Notes: generated by a model not told the origin, from the sequence alone. DNA of 64,000 bases from Sinorhizobium numidicum (GCF_029892045.1 NZ_CP120367.1:1736001-1800000); one strand, 5' to 3'; positions 44,395 to 53,088 are shown, counted from the stretch's first letter. A program made the numbers and translations.

Positions 44395-44661
44395 ATGTGC
44401 CGAAACATAAGAACCCTGTCCAATTTCGATCCGCCAGCGACGGACGAGGAAATCCACGACGCCGCGCTGCAGTTCGTGCGCAAGCTGAGCGGCACGACCA
44501 AACCGTCGAAACGAAATGAGGCGGCCTTCGAGCGCGCGGTTAGTTCGATCGCGGCATGCGCCCGCGAACTGCTCGATTCGCTGGAGACGTCGCAACCGCC
44601 ACGCGACCGCGAGGAAGAAGCCGCAAAGGCGCGCGCGAGAATGGCGATCCGGTTCGCGTGA
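44395..44661 (+). CDS. DUF2277 family protein
   Basis: 88 residues: MCRNIRTLSNFDPPATDEEIHDAALQFVRKLSGTTKPSKRNEAAFERAVSSIAACARELLDSL. The MCRNIRTLxNFxPPAT start and FVRKxSGxxKPS core are the DUF2277 hallmark. Function unknown. ATG at 44395; the upstream in-frame region is repeat sequence, not coding. RIME-like copy D follows. Confidence 0.9.
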   Translation: MCRNIRTLSNFDPPATDEEIHDAALQFVRKLSGTTKPSKRNEAAFERAVSSIAACARELLDSLETSQPPRDREEEAAKARARMAIRFA

Positions 44662-44810
44662 CTCTGCCGGCGGTCAGGCCGCCGCAAGTCGGGTTCCCCT
44701 CCTTGCAAGGAGGGGAATGGTCATCCCCCAATGCTTTCAGATGCGCCGCGCCTTGCCGACCGTCAGGCGCCGGCTGGTCGGGCCGTTCATGGGCGCTGCG
44801 ACCGTTACTA

Positions 44811-44910
44811 CTGCATGTTTCCTTAAATCGGAGCCGATTTAAGGATAAAAACATGCAGCAATTCAAAGTACAGCGATCTTTGTGCGTCTGAAAGGACGCA
44901 CGGCGCTGTA
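44811..44910 (-). repeat. RIME1-like two-hairpin repeat, copy D
   Basis: CTGCATGTTTCCTTAAATCGG-AG-CCGATTTAAGGATAAAAACATGCAG, linker CAATTCAAAGTA, then CAGCGATCTTTGTGCGTCTGAAAGGACGCACGGCGCTG. Same orientation as copy A. It abuts the repC remnant. Confidence 0.85.
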
Positions 44911-44939
44911 GGATACTGAACCGCTTGCCGGGGCAGTCG

Positions 44940-45410
44940 GTCCCGGTTTCCGCCCTTCGGGCGGTTGCCGCGGAACGCAAGCGTTTCCTCATGACGAAGG
45001 AGGCGCTCTCGATCTGCCGCCGCGACGTCCGCAAGCTGAACTTGAACCCAGCTCTCGAAAAGAGCAGGGGGCGAAGCCGAGCCAGGACATCCGGCCGACG
45101 ACTATGCTATCAAGGCATTCCCGCTAGGCATGGTGCTGCAGGCGTGCCCGAAGATTGCGGATTACGCCGCGGGAGGTGCCCTCACCAACTGGCGGGACTT
45201 GATGTCAGCTGCGGTCGTGGTGCGGTCGATGCTCGGGGTCAGCCCTTCGGCTTATCAGGATGCCTGCGAGTCATGGGACCAGAGAACGCAGCCGTTGCCG
45301 TCGCCTACATTCTCGAAAGGGCAGGGCACATCAACTCGCCCGGCGGCTATGTGCGTGACCTAACCGGCAAGGCGCGACGAGGGGAATTCTCTCTCGGGCC
45401 GAGCCGATGG
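44940..45410 (+). pseudogene. repC: Remnant of a second repC
   Basis: Three pieces in shifting frames: VAAERKRFLMTKEALSICRRDVRKL (coiled region), then FPLGMVLQACPKIADYAAGGALTNWRDLMSAAVVVRSMLGVSPSAYQDAC, then ENAAVAVAYILERAGHINSPGGYVRDLTGKARRGEF. They match in order the coiled and C-terminal parts of the intact RepC at 16948-18258 (LPMVLKACPQIADYAPAGRISSWKDLLTAAIVVRSMLDVSSDAYEEAC; ERADQINSPGGYLRDLTRRAKRQEF) but differ enough to be another lineage. The N-terminal DNA-binding part is missing. It marks the former presence of a second repABC replicon. Confidence 0.88.
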
Positions 45411-45506
45411 CGCTGATGCGGACAATACGAGTGCTGTCAGGAAAGCCGGATAGTGCGATCGCGCAGCGGCTGCTAAGCTCGCCGAGTTCGAGGAGAGGAA
45501 TGTATC

Positions 45507-46241
45507 ATGCCGTCCGAGACACGATCGCCACGCCTTGCGGTGCTGATCGACGCTGATAACACCTCGGCCAAGATCGTCGACGGGTTGTTCGAAGAGGTCG
45601 CCAAGATCGGCGAAGCCAGCGTCCGTCGGATCTATGGTGACTTCTCAGGCACGCGCTCGAAAGGGTGGGCGGATGTGCTGGCAAAGCACGCGATCATCCC
45701 GCAACAGCAGTTCGCCTATACGACGGGAAAGAACGCGTCCGACATCACCTTGGTGATCGATGCCATGGATCTGCTGCACAGCGGCCGCTTTGACGGCTTC
45801 TGTCTAGTCTCGTCCGACAGCGATTTTACGCGACTGGCCGCGCGTATTCGCGAGCAGGGCATCGATGTCTTTGGTTTCGGCGAACAAAAGACGCCCGAGA
45901 GCTTTCGGCAGGCCTGCCGCAGGTTCGTGTACACCGAAAACCTGCTGGCTGGCGCGATCAAGGACGATCAGCGTACCTCCTCGGCCGAAAAACCACTGCA
46001 GCCGGTGAGCGCGGCCGTGCCGCTGATCAAAAAGGTGCTTGCGCAGGAGGAAAGCGAGGACGGCTGGGTCAATCTCGGCACGGTCGGCAAGCAACTGCTC
46101 AACTTGGCGCCGGACTTTGACCCGCGCACCTTTGGATTCCGGAAGCTCAGCGATCTCATCCGGAAAACCAACCAATTCGAGGTGCAGCAGGCCGAGGGAC
46201 GACCGGTCAGTATCCGGCTGAAGCAACGAGCAAAAAAATAG
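45507..46241 (+). CDS. NYN-domain / LOTUS (OST-HTH) protein
   Basis: 244 residues. Residues about 8-150 are a NYN PIN-like nuclease domain (LAVLIDADNTSAKIVDGLFEEVAKIGEASVRRIYGDF; ASDITLVIDAMDLLHSGRFDGFCLVSSDSDFTRLAARIREQG) with the conserved Asp residues of the metal site. Residues about 165-240 form an OST-HTH/LOTUS domain (EDGWVNLGTVGKQLLNLAPDFDPRTFGFRKLSDLIRKTNQFEV), which binds G-rich or structured RNA. It probably acts on RNA. GAGGAGAGGAATGTATC precedes the ATG. It is intact, directly after the repC remnant. Confidence 0.92.
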   Translation: MPSETRSPRLAVLIDADNTSAKIVDGLFEEVAKIGEASVRRIYGDFSGTRSKGWADVLAKHAIIPQQQFAYTTGKNASDITLVIDAMDLLHSGRFDGFCLVSSDSDFTRLAARIREQGIDVFGFGEQKTPESFRQACRRFVYTENLLAGAIKDDQRTSSAEKPLQPVSAAVPLIKKVLAQEESEDGWVNLGTVGKQLLNLAPDFDPRTFGFRKLSDLIRKTNQFEVQQAEGRPVSIRLKQRAKK

Positions 46242-46344
46242 TGACGATTGCGAGCATGCGGCATTCAGCCTAAAATCCTCATGAGCCACCAAATCAGGCT
46301 TCACAGCCATCATTCCGCACCTCAGTCGACACGGAGTCTCTGCC

Positions 46345-46659
46345 ATGAAGACGGACGAAGAAGAATTGATCAGGAAGCGGGCCTATGAGCTGTGGGAGAG
46401 AGCAGGGCGACCACATGGGGACGGTCTCAAGTACTGGTTTCAGGCCGCCAAGGAATTTGAGTCAACGGGGATAAATGGGGTCGAGGTGCTGGAGAATGCC
46501 GCGGTTCTTGGCGAACCCGATGAACCTGCAATGGCTGCCAAAGCGAAAAAGACGCCGAAATCCGCCGTGAAGAAACAGCCAGACGGCGCGAAGCCGCTGA
46601 AGAGGCGCACCGTTTCCAAAACCGGCGACAAGAAAGGCAAACGGACCGAGGACCGTTAG
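46345..46659 (+). CDS. DUF2934 domain protein
   Basis: 104 residues. The N-terminal part EELIRKRAYELWERAGRPHGDGLKYWFQAAKEF is the DUF2934 signature (RAYELWERAGRPxGxxxxHWxxAExE), with Tyr-Trp replacing His-Trp. The C-terminal half is Lys/Pro-rich and probably disordered. Function unknown. The ribosome site ACGGAG lies 9 bases before the ATG. Confidence 0.85.
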   Translation: MKTDEEELIRKRAYELWERAGRPHGDGLKYWFQAAKEFESTGINGVEVLENAAVLGEPDEPAMAAKAKKTPKSAVKKQPDGAKPLKRRTVSKTGDKKGKRTEDR

Positions 46660-46663
46660 GCAG

Positions 46664-46860
46664 TCAGATGATCAGGCGCGCCACTCGTCCCATCTTGCGT
46701 TCCGCATTGTTGTAGTAGCGCGCCGCCTGCGCCACCGACTTGTACAGTGACTGCTGCATCGCTTCGGGCAGAGGATACCGCGGTTGGCCGCCTCGGTCAA
46801 AATAGCCGGATCTCAGCCCATGCGCCGAAAGCAGCGCCGAATTGCGGCGCGCGCCGGTGG
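46664..46860 (-). pseudogene. C-terminal remnant of a tyrosine recombinase (integrase)
   Basis: RRNSALLSAHGLRSGYFDRGGQPRYPLPEAMQQSLYKSVAQAARYYNNAERKMGRVARLI contains the H-x-L-R-x-G box and the late ARYYNNA tyrosine segment expected at the catalytic end of phage-type integrases of rhizobial islands. Only about 65 residues remain, with no start or N-terminal core-binding domain. It marks a lost integrated element next to the repC remnant. Confidence 0.65.
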
Positions 46861-47007
46861 CAAGCCGGCACCAGGCCTCGGCTGCGAGAGGAGGACGCGC
46901 CGAGCCCATTTGGGGTGCCAGTGAAAAATCCTCGACATGTATCGAATTTCACTTGCTCCTAAATTAGACTTTAGTAGTGTCCTCATATCAGAGGATGGAG
47001 GAGTTCT

Positions 47008-47193
47008 ATGGAGCGCATTGAGCCGCAACATGGGGACACAGAAGCGGCCACCAGAGTTTGGTCCGTGACGGAGTTTTGCGTGAGGCATCGATTGGATAAT
47101 GAAGAAGAGGCCCGGCTTCTACGACTATTCGGCCCGTTCGCGACGGCTTGCGAGCTGCGATATAATGCGAAACGCGCGCCCAAGTGGAGGTAA
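47008..47193 (+). CDS. Small conserved protein (EFCxRHRL type)
   Basis: 61 residues: MERIEPQHGDTEAATRVWSVTEFCVRHRLDNEEEARLLRLFGPFATACELRYNAKRAPKWR. The pattern W-V-EFC-RHRLD--EEARL--LFG-FA-A-EL--NA-R is shared by small rhizobial proteins I have seen as hypothetical. GAGGATGGAGG precedes the ATG. A clear terminator follows 73 bases after the stop. Confidence 0.65.
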   Translation: MERIEPQHGDTEAATRVWSVTEFCVRHRLDNEEEARLLRLFGPFATACELRYNAKRAPKWR

Positions 47194-47266
47194 TTGGCAA
47201 TAGGTTTGGCGTCGATTGCTACCGTTCGCCTCGTTCACCTATGCCCCGATGGGCGCACCAAAAAAT

Positions 47267-47295
47267 GAAAGCCGCTGCGAGCGGCTTTCTTTGTC
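47267..47295 (+). terminator. Rho-independent terminator
   Basis: Perfect 10-bp stem GAAAGCCGCT / AGCGGCTTTC with a 3-base loop, followed by TTTGTCT. Ends transcription of the small gene at 47008. Confidence 0.85.
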
Positions 47296-47467
47296 TCTTG
47301 TCTGTTACCGCCAGCGCTAATACCTTCACATGGCCGGTACGGCACGTGCATCAGCGACTCTGGATAGTTACCCGGCGCTAGGCCGACTCATAGGTCCTCG
47401 GCGTAGGCAATGAAAATCGCGGCACTCGCGCCGATAATTGCGACGCGGGCCCGAATTGGCGCACGTG

Positions 47468-49198
47468 CTACTCTCGCCAGACCGAATTGTAGCTCCACGC
47501 CTCGCATACTTCGATGCGGGTTGCATCGGAAGGTGTAACCTCCAACCTGATCAGCGCAGTGTTCTTGTAGGTTCGGCGAGTGCCGCAGACAGCGCCGTCA
47601 TTGGCGAAAATCTCGAGCACGCCCCGATCGAAGAAGAGCGTCAGATTTCCGAGCGACAGCGGTGTCGAGCGGTATTCGATTTCCCCCGCATCTTCCGCGA
47701 CGCTGATCACTAGCCGTCCGGAGACGTGCGCGATCATAAAGCTTTCGCCGTCGCCGGCGCGGCCGACGATGCGAATACCGTCGAGAGCGCCTGCCAGCGA
47801 CACTTCGATCGGCTGTCCGGGTTCGCAGGCGAAGTGGCCGGGGGGGTCTTGCGTCAATGCGCGGGAGCGCAGAACGCGATAGCCCTCCTCCGGCAACATC
47901 GTCAGACGCAGTTGAGCGTCGAGACCGAGAACACGGGGCAATGACAGTTCGCCGCTATAGGGCGATCCCGCCGGCTTTCTGAATTCCCAGTTGAAGAGCC
48001 AGGCAAACGCGATCTGTCGCTCTTTTGCGCGGAAACTCTGCATCGCATAAAAGTCAGTGCCGAAGTCCAATTCCTGCAATTCGGGGGTCAGGGGCATGAA
48101 GCGGTCGTCTTCGAACGTGCCGACCTGTGCATAAAGAAGGTTGTGACGTCCAGTTGTCGGCTCGGTGTAGCCTACGAATCCCATCACGAGCACGAAGCGG
48201 CCGTCCAGTTCGAAGAAGTCGGGGCACTCCACGCAACGTGCACCGTACTGCCGAAAGTGTTCCGGAGCGCGGTAGAGGACCGACAAGTACTTCCAGTCCG
48301 TACCATCCGCGGAGCCGTAGAGCAGCACCGCGGGGTCGCCGTCGATAGCGGCTCCGAGCACCATGCGGTAGACCCTGCGCGCCGCATCGTACCAGACCTT
48401 CGGATCGCGGAAGTCATGGGCACTGCCGGGCGGGCCATCGATGAGCACCACGCGGTTTGCCTCTGGATGCAGCAAGTCCGCGGATGGGACCACCTGCTTC
48501 TGCACCTCCTTATAGTCCTTGAAAAGGTCATAGGCTGGCAGGCGCTCCGTGTAATAAAAGCTCACACCGCCCTCCGGACCGACGAAGGCGCTTCCGGAGA
48601 ATGCGCCGCCGGTGGCGCCTAGCGACCAGAGGTTCTGTTCCGGATGCAGGAAGACCGGAAGATGCGTCCAGCGATAAAGATTGTCGCTTACGGCGTGGCC
48701 CCAGTGCATCGGCCCCCATTCGGCTTCGACCGGATGGAACTGGTAAAAGAGGTGATAGCGACCGTCGACGAAACATAGGCCATTGGGATCGTTCATCCAT
48801 GCCTGAAACGGCGAGAACCGCAGTTGGGGCCGGTCGGGGTCGTTCTCGTACCATGCCGGCCAGGCGTCTTTCGGTCGAGCGACAAGGCGGTCGCCCTGCA
48901 GGTCCAGGAAAGTCACACCGTCCTCAGCCACATGGGCCGGATCGAAGCGATAGAACAGCGATATCTCGATGACGTTCTCGTCCCATTCCAGCGTGAGCGG
49001 ACCGTCCGCATGGTGGGTATAGGCGTAGAACTGAAAATAGGGCGGCAACGCCGCGATCCGGTAGACGATGCGCTCGCCAGCGCGCAAGGCAAACACCTCG
49101 CCGACGGAATGCTCCGCCTCTGATTTCGCCGGCTTCCGACGGGCCCAAAACTCGAACCGCTCCCCGCGCGCCGCGTCCATTTCCACACTGCTGCTCAT
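47468..49198 (-). CDS. GH32 family fructosidase, cytoplasmic
   Basis: 576 residues without signal peptide. An N-terminal beta extension of about 125 residues precedes the five-bladed propeller. Catalytic motifs are WMNDPNG (nucleophile Asp137), FRDPKV (Asp265) and VECPDFF (acid/base Glu324). A C-terminal beta-sandwich (about 430-576) is present, with FDRGVLEIFANDG. GH32 enzymes split beta-fructosides (sucrose, inulin, levan oligomers). The gene is divergent from the ABC/GH172 operon and shares its control region, so it should act on a sugar released or imported by that system. It ends about 170 bases after the terminator of the preceding small gene, which faces it. Confidence 0.92.
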   Translation of the reverse strand: MSSSVEMDAARGERFEFWARRKPAKSEAEHSVGEVFALRAGERIVYRIAALPPYFQFYAYTHHADGPLTLEWDENVIEISLFYRFDPAHVAEDGVTFLDLQGDRLVARPKDAWPAWYENDPDRPQLRFSPFQAWMNDPNGLCFVDGRYHLFYQFHPVEAEWGPMHWGHAVSDNLYRWTHLPVFLHPEQNLWSLGATGGAFSGSAFVGPEGGVSFYYTERLPAYDLFKDYKEVQKQVVPSADLLHPEANRVVLIDGPPGSAHDFRDPKVWYDAARRVYRMVLGAAIDGDPAVLLYGSADGTDWKYLSVLYRAPEHFRQYGARCVECPDFFELDGRFVLVMGFVGYTEPTTGRHNLLYAQVGTFEDDRFMPLTPELQELDFGTDFYAMQSFRAKERQIAFAWLFNWEFRKPAGSPYSGELSLPRVLGLDAQLRLTMLPEEGYRVLRSRALTQDPPGHFACEPGQPIEVSLAGALDGIRIVGRAGDGESFMIAHVSGRLVISVAEDAGEIEYRSTPLSLGNLTLFFDRGVLEIFANDGAVCGTRRTYKNTALIRLEVTPSDATRIEVCEAWSYNSVWRE

Positions 49199-49240
49199 TG
49201 CTCCTCCCTTGCGCCACGCGGCGCGCTGCAGATTTCAAGC

Positions 49241-49289
49241 TTGACAAATGTCGACGTCGATATTTAATTTCGACGTCGACATTTGGCAA
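49241..49289. promoter_or_regulatory. Divergent promoters over a large inverted-repeat operator
   Basis: AAATGTCGACGTCGA (49246-49260) and its perfect complement TCGACGTCGACATTT (49270-49284) are separated by TATTTAATT. Each arm holds the 10-bp palindrome TCGACGTCGA, centres 19 bp apart. On the plus strand TTGACA (49241-49246), 17 bases, TTAATT; on the minus strand TTGCCA (49284-49289), 17 bases, TAAATA. Both promoters therefore overlap the operator. The likely binder is the LacI protein encoded at 55045. Confidence 0.75.
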
Positions 49290-49339
49290 GTCCGTAACTT
49301 GGCCGTTGCATCGGGTGAGCCAGGTCGAGGGAGGAGAAT

Positions 49340-50425
49340 ATGGCTGATTTACATCTTGAGGGCGTCACCAAATCGTATGGTGCCGCCACGGTGATCCGCG
49401 GCATCGATCTTCAGGTACCGTTCGGCGAGTTCGTCGTTTTCGTTGGACCATCAGGCTGCGGAAAGTCCACGTTGCTGCGCATGATCGCCGGCTTGGAACC
49501 GATTTCCGGAGGCGTGATCCGGATCGGCGGAACCGTGGCAAACCTGCTGGAGCCCGCCGAACGCGGCGTGGCGATGGTGTTCCAGTCCTACGCGCTCTAT
49601 CCGCATATGACCGCCTACAAGAACATGGCCTTCGGCCTGAAAATCGCCGGACTGGACAAAAGCGAGATCGATGAGCGCGTTACACGCGCCGCCAGGATGC
49701 TACAGATCGAGGAGCTGCTGCACCGTATTCCCAAGGACATGTCGGGCGGCCAGCGCCAACGCGTCGCGATCGGACGTTCGATCGTGCGCGAGCCGCGCCT
49801 GTTTCTGTTCGACGAACCGCTGTCGAACCTCGATGCGGCGCTCAGGGTTCAGACGCGCATCGAGATCGCCAGGCTCCACAAAATGGTGGATGCGACGATG
49901 ATCTACGTCACGCACGATCAAGTCGAGGCGATGACGCTCGCCGACCGCATCGTGGTGCTCAATCAGGGCCGCATCGAGCAGGTCGGCACGCCGCTCGAAC
50001 TTTATCGGTCGCCGGCAAACTTGTTCGTCGCCAGCTTCATCGGCAGTCCCAAGATAAATTTCCTTCCCGTCAACCTCGAATGCGAAGGGATGCAATCGGT
50101 GGCATGCGGTCCGCTCGGCGTGGCCACTCCGGCGCCTGCTGGGGCGCTCGGCCCTGCTACGCTCGGCGTGCGGCCGGAAAACCTTGTTCTGTGCGAACCA
50201 GAACAGGCCTTTCTCAGTGCGCAGCTGCAGTTCGAGGAGCATCTTGGCGAGCATCGCCTGATCTACGCGAAAACCAGCGACGGCATCGATCTGATCGCCA
50301 AGGAGCCAGACGGGCCACCGCTGGCCGAGGGCACCGTGCTTCATTTCCGCTTTGCGCCAGAGAGCGCGCATTTCTTCGGGCCGGACGGAAATCGTCTCAG
50401 CCATTCAACCAAGGGAACTCATTGA
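49340..50425 (+). CDS. ABC sugar importer ATPase (UgpC/MalK type), locus 1
   Basis: 361 residues. ATPase core has Walker A GPSGCGKSTLLRMIAGLE, Q-loop VFQSYALYPHMTAYKNMAFGL, ABC signature MSGGQRQRVAIGRS, Walker B LFLFDEPLSNLDAAL and His-switch VTHDQVEAMTLADR. A C-terminal TOBE/OB regulatory region of MalK type follows (about 240-361). It powers sugar uptake at the inner membrane. It is the first gene of the operon, which is unusual since the binding protein often comes first. Its stop TGA overlaps the ATG of the GH172 gene (ATGA), showing translational coupling. Confidence 0.95.
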   Translation: MADLHLEGVTKSYGAATVIRGIDLQVPFGEFVVFVGPSGCGKSTLLRMIAGLEPISGGVIRIGGTVANLLEPAERGVAMVFQSYALYPHMTAYKNMAFGLKIAGLDKSEIDERVTRAARMLQIEELLHRIPKDMSGGQRQRVAIGRSIVREPRLFLFDEPLSNLDAALRVQTRIEIARLHKMVDATMIYVTHDQVEAMTLADRIVVLNQGRIEQVGTPLELYRSPANLFVASFIGSPKINFLPVNLECEGMQSVACGPLGVATPAPAGALGPATLGVRPENLVLCEPEQAFLSAQLQFEEHLGEHRLIYAKTSDGIDLIAKEPDGPPLAEGTVLHFRFAPESAHFFGPDGNRLSHSTKGTH

Positions 50426-51756
50426 TGACGAGCAGCCACCCAGGACATTCGATGCTTTCCGACCTCGCGCGCTTGAAGGACGCACGGACCGGACGCCTTT
50501 CCAGTTGGGACCAGGAGGGCAAGAACCAGGACTATTGGCTGATCCCGGCCAACTCCACCGTCCGCCTCGCCGATATCGAGGGTCCGGGCTGCATCACGCA
50601 TATCTGGATGACGCAATTCTGCCGTCGCGTTCTTGGCGCCGGGCTGATTGATCCGACTGCCGGCAACTACGTCGCGCCCGTTTTTGAGATCCACAACGCC
50701 CTCGGTCTCAACTGGGAGGTCGCCGACCCGCATTACTATCGCAAGGTGCTGCTGAAGATCTATTGGGACGACCAGGATACTCCGTCGGTTTTGGTGCCGC
50801 TCGGCGACTTCTTCTGCACCGGTCATTCGATGCCCGGCAATTTTTCTTCCCTGCCGATCTCCGTCTCGAGCAAGCCGGAGGAGCGCTATCGCTTCGGTGG
50901 GAGTGCTGCATTCAACAGCTACTTCCAGATGCCCTTCGGCAAGCGCGCCATTATCGAGGTCGAGAACCAGAACGACGTCCCCTACGGCCAGTACTTCTAC
51001 ATCGACTTCGAGCGCTATGAGGCACCGCTGGCCGACGATATCGCCTACTTCCACGCGTCCTGGCGGCGAGAAAACCCCTGCGGGGGCTGGGGTCCGAATC
51101 TGCAGACCAACAGCCCTGAAACCAACATTCCCAATCTCGATGGCAAGGACAACTACGTCATCCTCGAGACCGAAGGACGCGGGCAATATGTAGGCTGCAA
51201 CCTTTCGGTGGCGCACTTCCAAGGGTCCTGGTGGGGCGAAGGCGACGAGATGATCTTCGTCGACGAAGACACCTGGCCGCCGTCGATCCATGGCACTGGG
51301 ACAGAGGACTATTTCAATCACGCCTGGGGGATGCAGAACAACGCCTTCCTGACGAACGGCTCGGTGATCCACGAGAGCATCGTCCCCGGCTATCAGGTCT
51401 CCTATCGCTTCCACTTGACCGATCCCGTTCGGTTCAAGAACCGTATCCGCGTGACGATCGAGCACGGCCACGCCAATCATCTGAGCGACGACTGGGCCTC
51501 CACCGCCTATTGGTACCAGACGCTTCCATCGCCGAAGCTGACCACACTGCCGGTTGAGCAAAGGCTGCCAACGCCGCCCGGCGACCGCGCTCCGGAGAGG
51601 GTCGCTCGCGATCGCCTGACGCCCGAACAGGCCAGGCAGATCGATGCTGCCGACGAGCGTTTCCGCGCCTATGCGGAACTGCGCGACATCGAAATCGAAA
51701 AGAAGTTGGAGACCACCCGGCGCCGGTCGGCGGCGAATGTAGCGAAAAAGATCTGA
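50425..51756 (+). CDS. GH172 (DUF2961) glycosidase, locus 1
   Basis: 443 residues, no signal peptide, so cytoplasmic. Typical DUF2961 motifs: GCITHIWMTQF (about 56-66), PSVLVPLGDFFCTGH (about 120-134), MPFGKRAIIEVEN, GQYVGCNLSVAHF, GEGDEMIFVD (Glu272), HGTGTEDYFNHAWG (Glu294), VTIEHGHANHLSDDWASTAYWYQ. Glu272 and Glu294 lie in the two motifs expected to hold the catalytic acid pair. The family includes difructose-dianhydride/alpha-D-fructofuranosidase and D-arabinan enzymes. A charged helical tail (about 395-443), absent from the second copy at 56290, is extra. Coupled by ATGA to the ATPase gene and followed by the binding protein. Confidence 0.9.
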   Translation: MTSSHPGHSMLSDLARLKDARTGRLSSWDQEGKNQDYWLIPANSTVRLADIEGPGCITHIWMTQFCRRVLGAGLIDPTAGNYVAPVFEIHNALGLNWEVADPHYYRKVLLKIYWDDQDTPSVLVPLGDFFCTGHSMPGNFSSLPISVSSKPEERYRFGGSAAFNSYFQMPFGKRAIIEVENQNDVPYGQYFYIDFERYEAPLADDIAYFHASWRRENPCGGWGPNLQTNSPETNIPNLDGKDNYVILETEGRGQYVGCNLSVAHFQGSWWGEGDEMIFVDEDTWPPSIHGTGTEDYFNHAWGMQNNAFLTNGSVIHESIVPGYQVSYRFHLTDPVRFKNRIRVTIEHGHANHLSDDWASTAYWYQTLPSPKLTTLPVEQRLPTPPGDRAPERVARDRLTPEQARQIDAADERFRAYAELRDIEIEKKLETTRRRSAANVAKKI

Positions 51757-51795
51757 AAGAACGCCTAGGCGCTCTTCCTGAGGAGGAGGAAGGAA

Positions 51796-53088
51796 ATGAG
51801 CATGAACAGACGAGACTTTCTGACCAAGGCGACGGCGTTGGCCGCAGCCGGTGTCCTGACACCAGCCATGTTCCCGGCAAGGGCGCTGGCAGGCGCTCCG
51901 GCAAAAGACACCGCCGCGCAGCTCACAACCTACAACTGGGGCAACCCCTCGGAGGCGAAGGCCTATGGCGAGGCCTTCGACCGATTTCGAAAAATCTATC
52001 CGAACGTCAACGTGCAGGACAACATCGCTCCGATCTCCTCGTGGTCGGACTACGCGGACAAGCTCGTGACCCAGATCGCCGGCGGCAATCCGCCCGACAT
52101 CATCAACATCGCCATCGAGGGCGTGCGGCTGGCGGTCGACAAGCAATTGCTGATGCCACTTGACGAGCTGATCGCCGCCGACCCGGAAGCGAAGGCGCTG
52201 GTCGATAAGATACCAGCCAAACTGAAGGACGCGCTTACCGTCGACGGAAAACTCTATGAAATTCCGAACGGCGGGCAGACGATGGTCATCCACTATAACA
52301 CCCGCATCTTCAAGGAGGCGGGCGTCGAGCCGCCGAAGCCGGATTGGACCTGGGACGACTTCGTCGCGATTGCCAAGAAACTGACGACCGGCGAAGGCGC
52401 CAAAAAGGTCTACGGCTATGGCATGCCGTGGTTCAATTTCGCCATTCACCCCTGGTACTTGACCAACGGCACATATCCGGTAACCGCGGATTTCAGACAT
52501 TCAAACCTCAACGATCCGAAAGTTCTCGAGGTCGCCAAGTTCATCTACGCGCTGGTATACGAGCATGGCATTTCACCCGACCCGATAGGCCTCAACGTTT
52601 ACGACCAGTTTGCCGCCGGTCGTTTTGCCATGGTGGGTGCTGGCCGTTGGCCGGTGACTGGCTGGGTTGCGAACGGCTTCACCGATTTCGACATCGTGCC
52701 CTGGCCACGGAAGGAAACCGACGAAACGGTGTTCGGCTGCGGCGGCTGGGGCATCAGTCCGCAATCGAAGAACCCCGAGCTCGCCTTCGAGGCGATCAAG
52801 CAGTTGATCTCACTCGAGACCGTGACGGCCCTGATGGATATCGGCCAGCAAATTCCGATCTACGAGGAAGCGGCGAAGAAGGAGAGCTTCCTATCGGCGC
52901 CGAAAAGCGCGCCGGTCTTCTTCGACGCATTGAAGACGGCGAAGCCGGTCGCGGCTCCCGCTTTCTTCAATGCTCTTGACCGTATCCTCGGCCGCACCTT
53001 CGATCAGATCATCACGGAAGAGTTGACGGCCGAGGAAGCGCTGGCTGCAGCGCATGAGGAACTCGAAGCCGAAATCCAGCGGGGCTGA
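51796..53088 (+). CDS. ABC sugar-binding protein (family 1), locus 1
   Basis: 430 residues with a Tat-like signal (MSMNRRDFLTKATALAAAGVLTPAMFPARALA). The mature domain has the MalE-type pattern TTYNWGNPSEAKAYGEAFDRFRKIYPNVNVQDNI, DKLVTQIAGGNPPDIINIAIEGVRLAVDKQLLMPLDELI and GKLYEIPNGGQTMVIHYNTRIFKEAGVEPPKPDWTWDDFVAIAKKL. It is the periplasmic receptor and decides which sugar is imported. AGGAGGAGGAA precedes the ATG. Stop is three bases before the first permease. Confidence 0.95.
   Translation: MSMNRRDFLTKATALAAAGVLTPAMFPARALAGAPAKDTAAQLTTYNWGNPSEAKAYGEAFDRFRKIYPNVNVQDNIAPISSWSDYADKLVTQIAGGNPPDIINIAIEGVRLAVDKQLLMPLDELIAADPEAKALVDKIPAKLKDALTVDGKLYEIPNGGQTMVIHYNTRIFKEAGVEPPKPDWTWDDFVAIAKKLTTGEGAKKVYGYGMPWFNFAIHPWYLTNGTYPVTADFRHSNLNDPKVLEVAKFIYALVYEHGISPDPIGLNVYDQFAAGRFAMVGAGRWPVTGWVANGFTDFDIVPWPRKETDETVFGCGGWGISPQSKNPELAFEAIKQLISLETVTALMDIGQQIPIYEEAAKKESFLSAPKSAPVFFDALKTAKPVAAPAFFNALDRILGRTFDQIITEELTAEEALAAAHEELEAEIQRG

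Noticed and set aside
50419..52500. Very long open frame (about 690 codons) on the minus strand opposite the GH172 and binding-protein genes
   Set aside because: It is antisense to two clearly recognised genes, has no known domain and spans their intergenic gap. High GC content produces such shadow frames.
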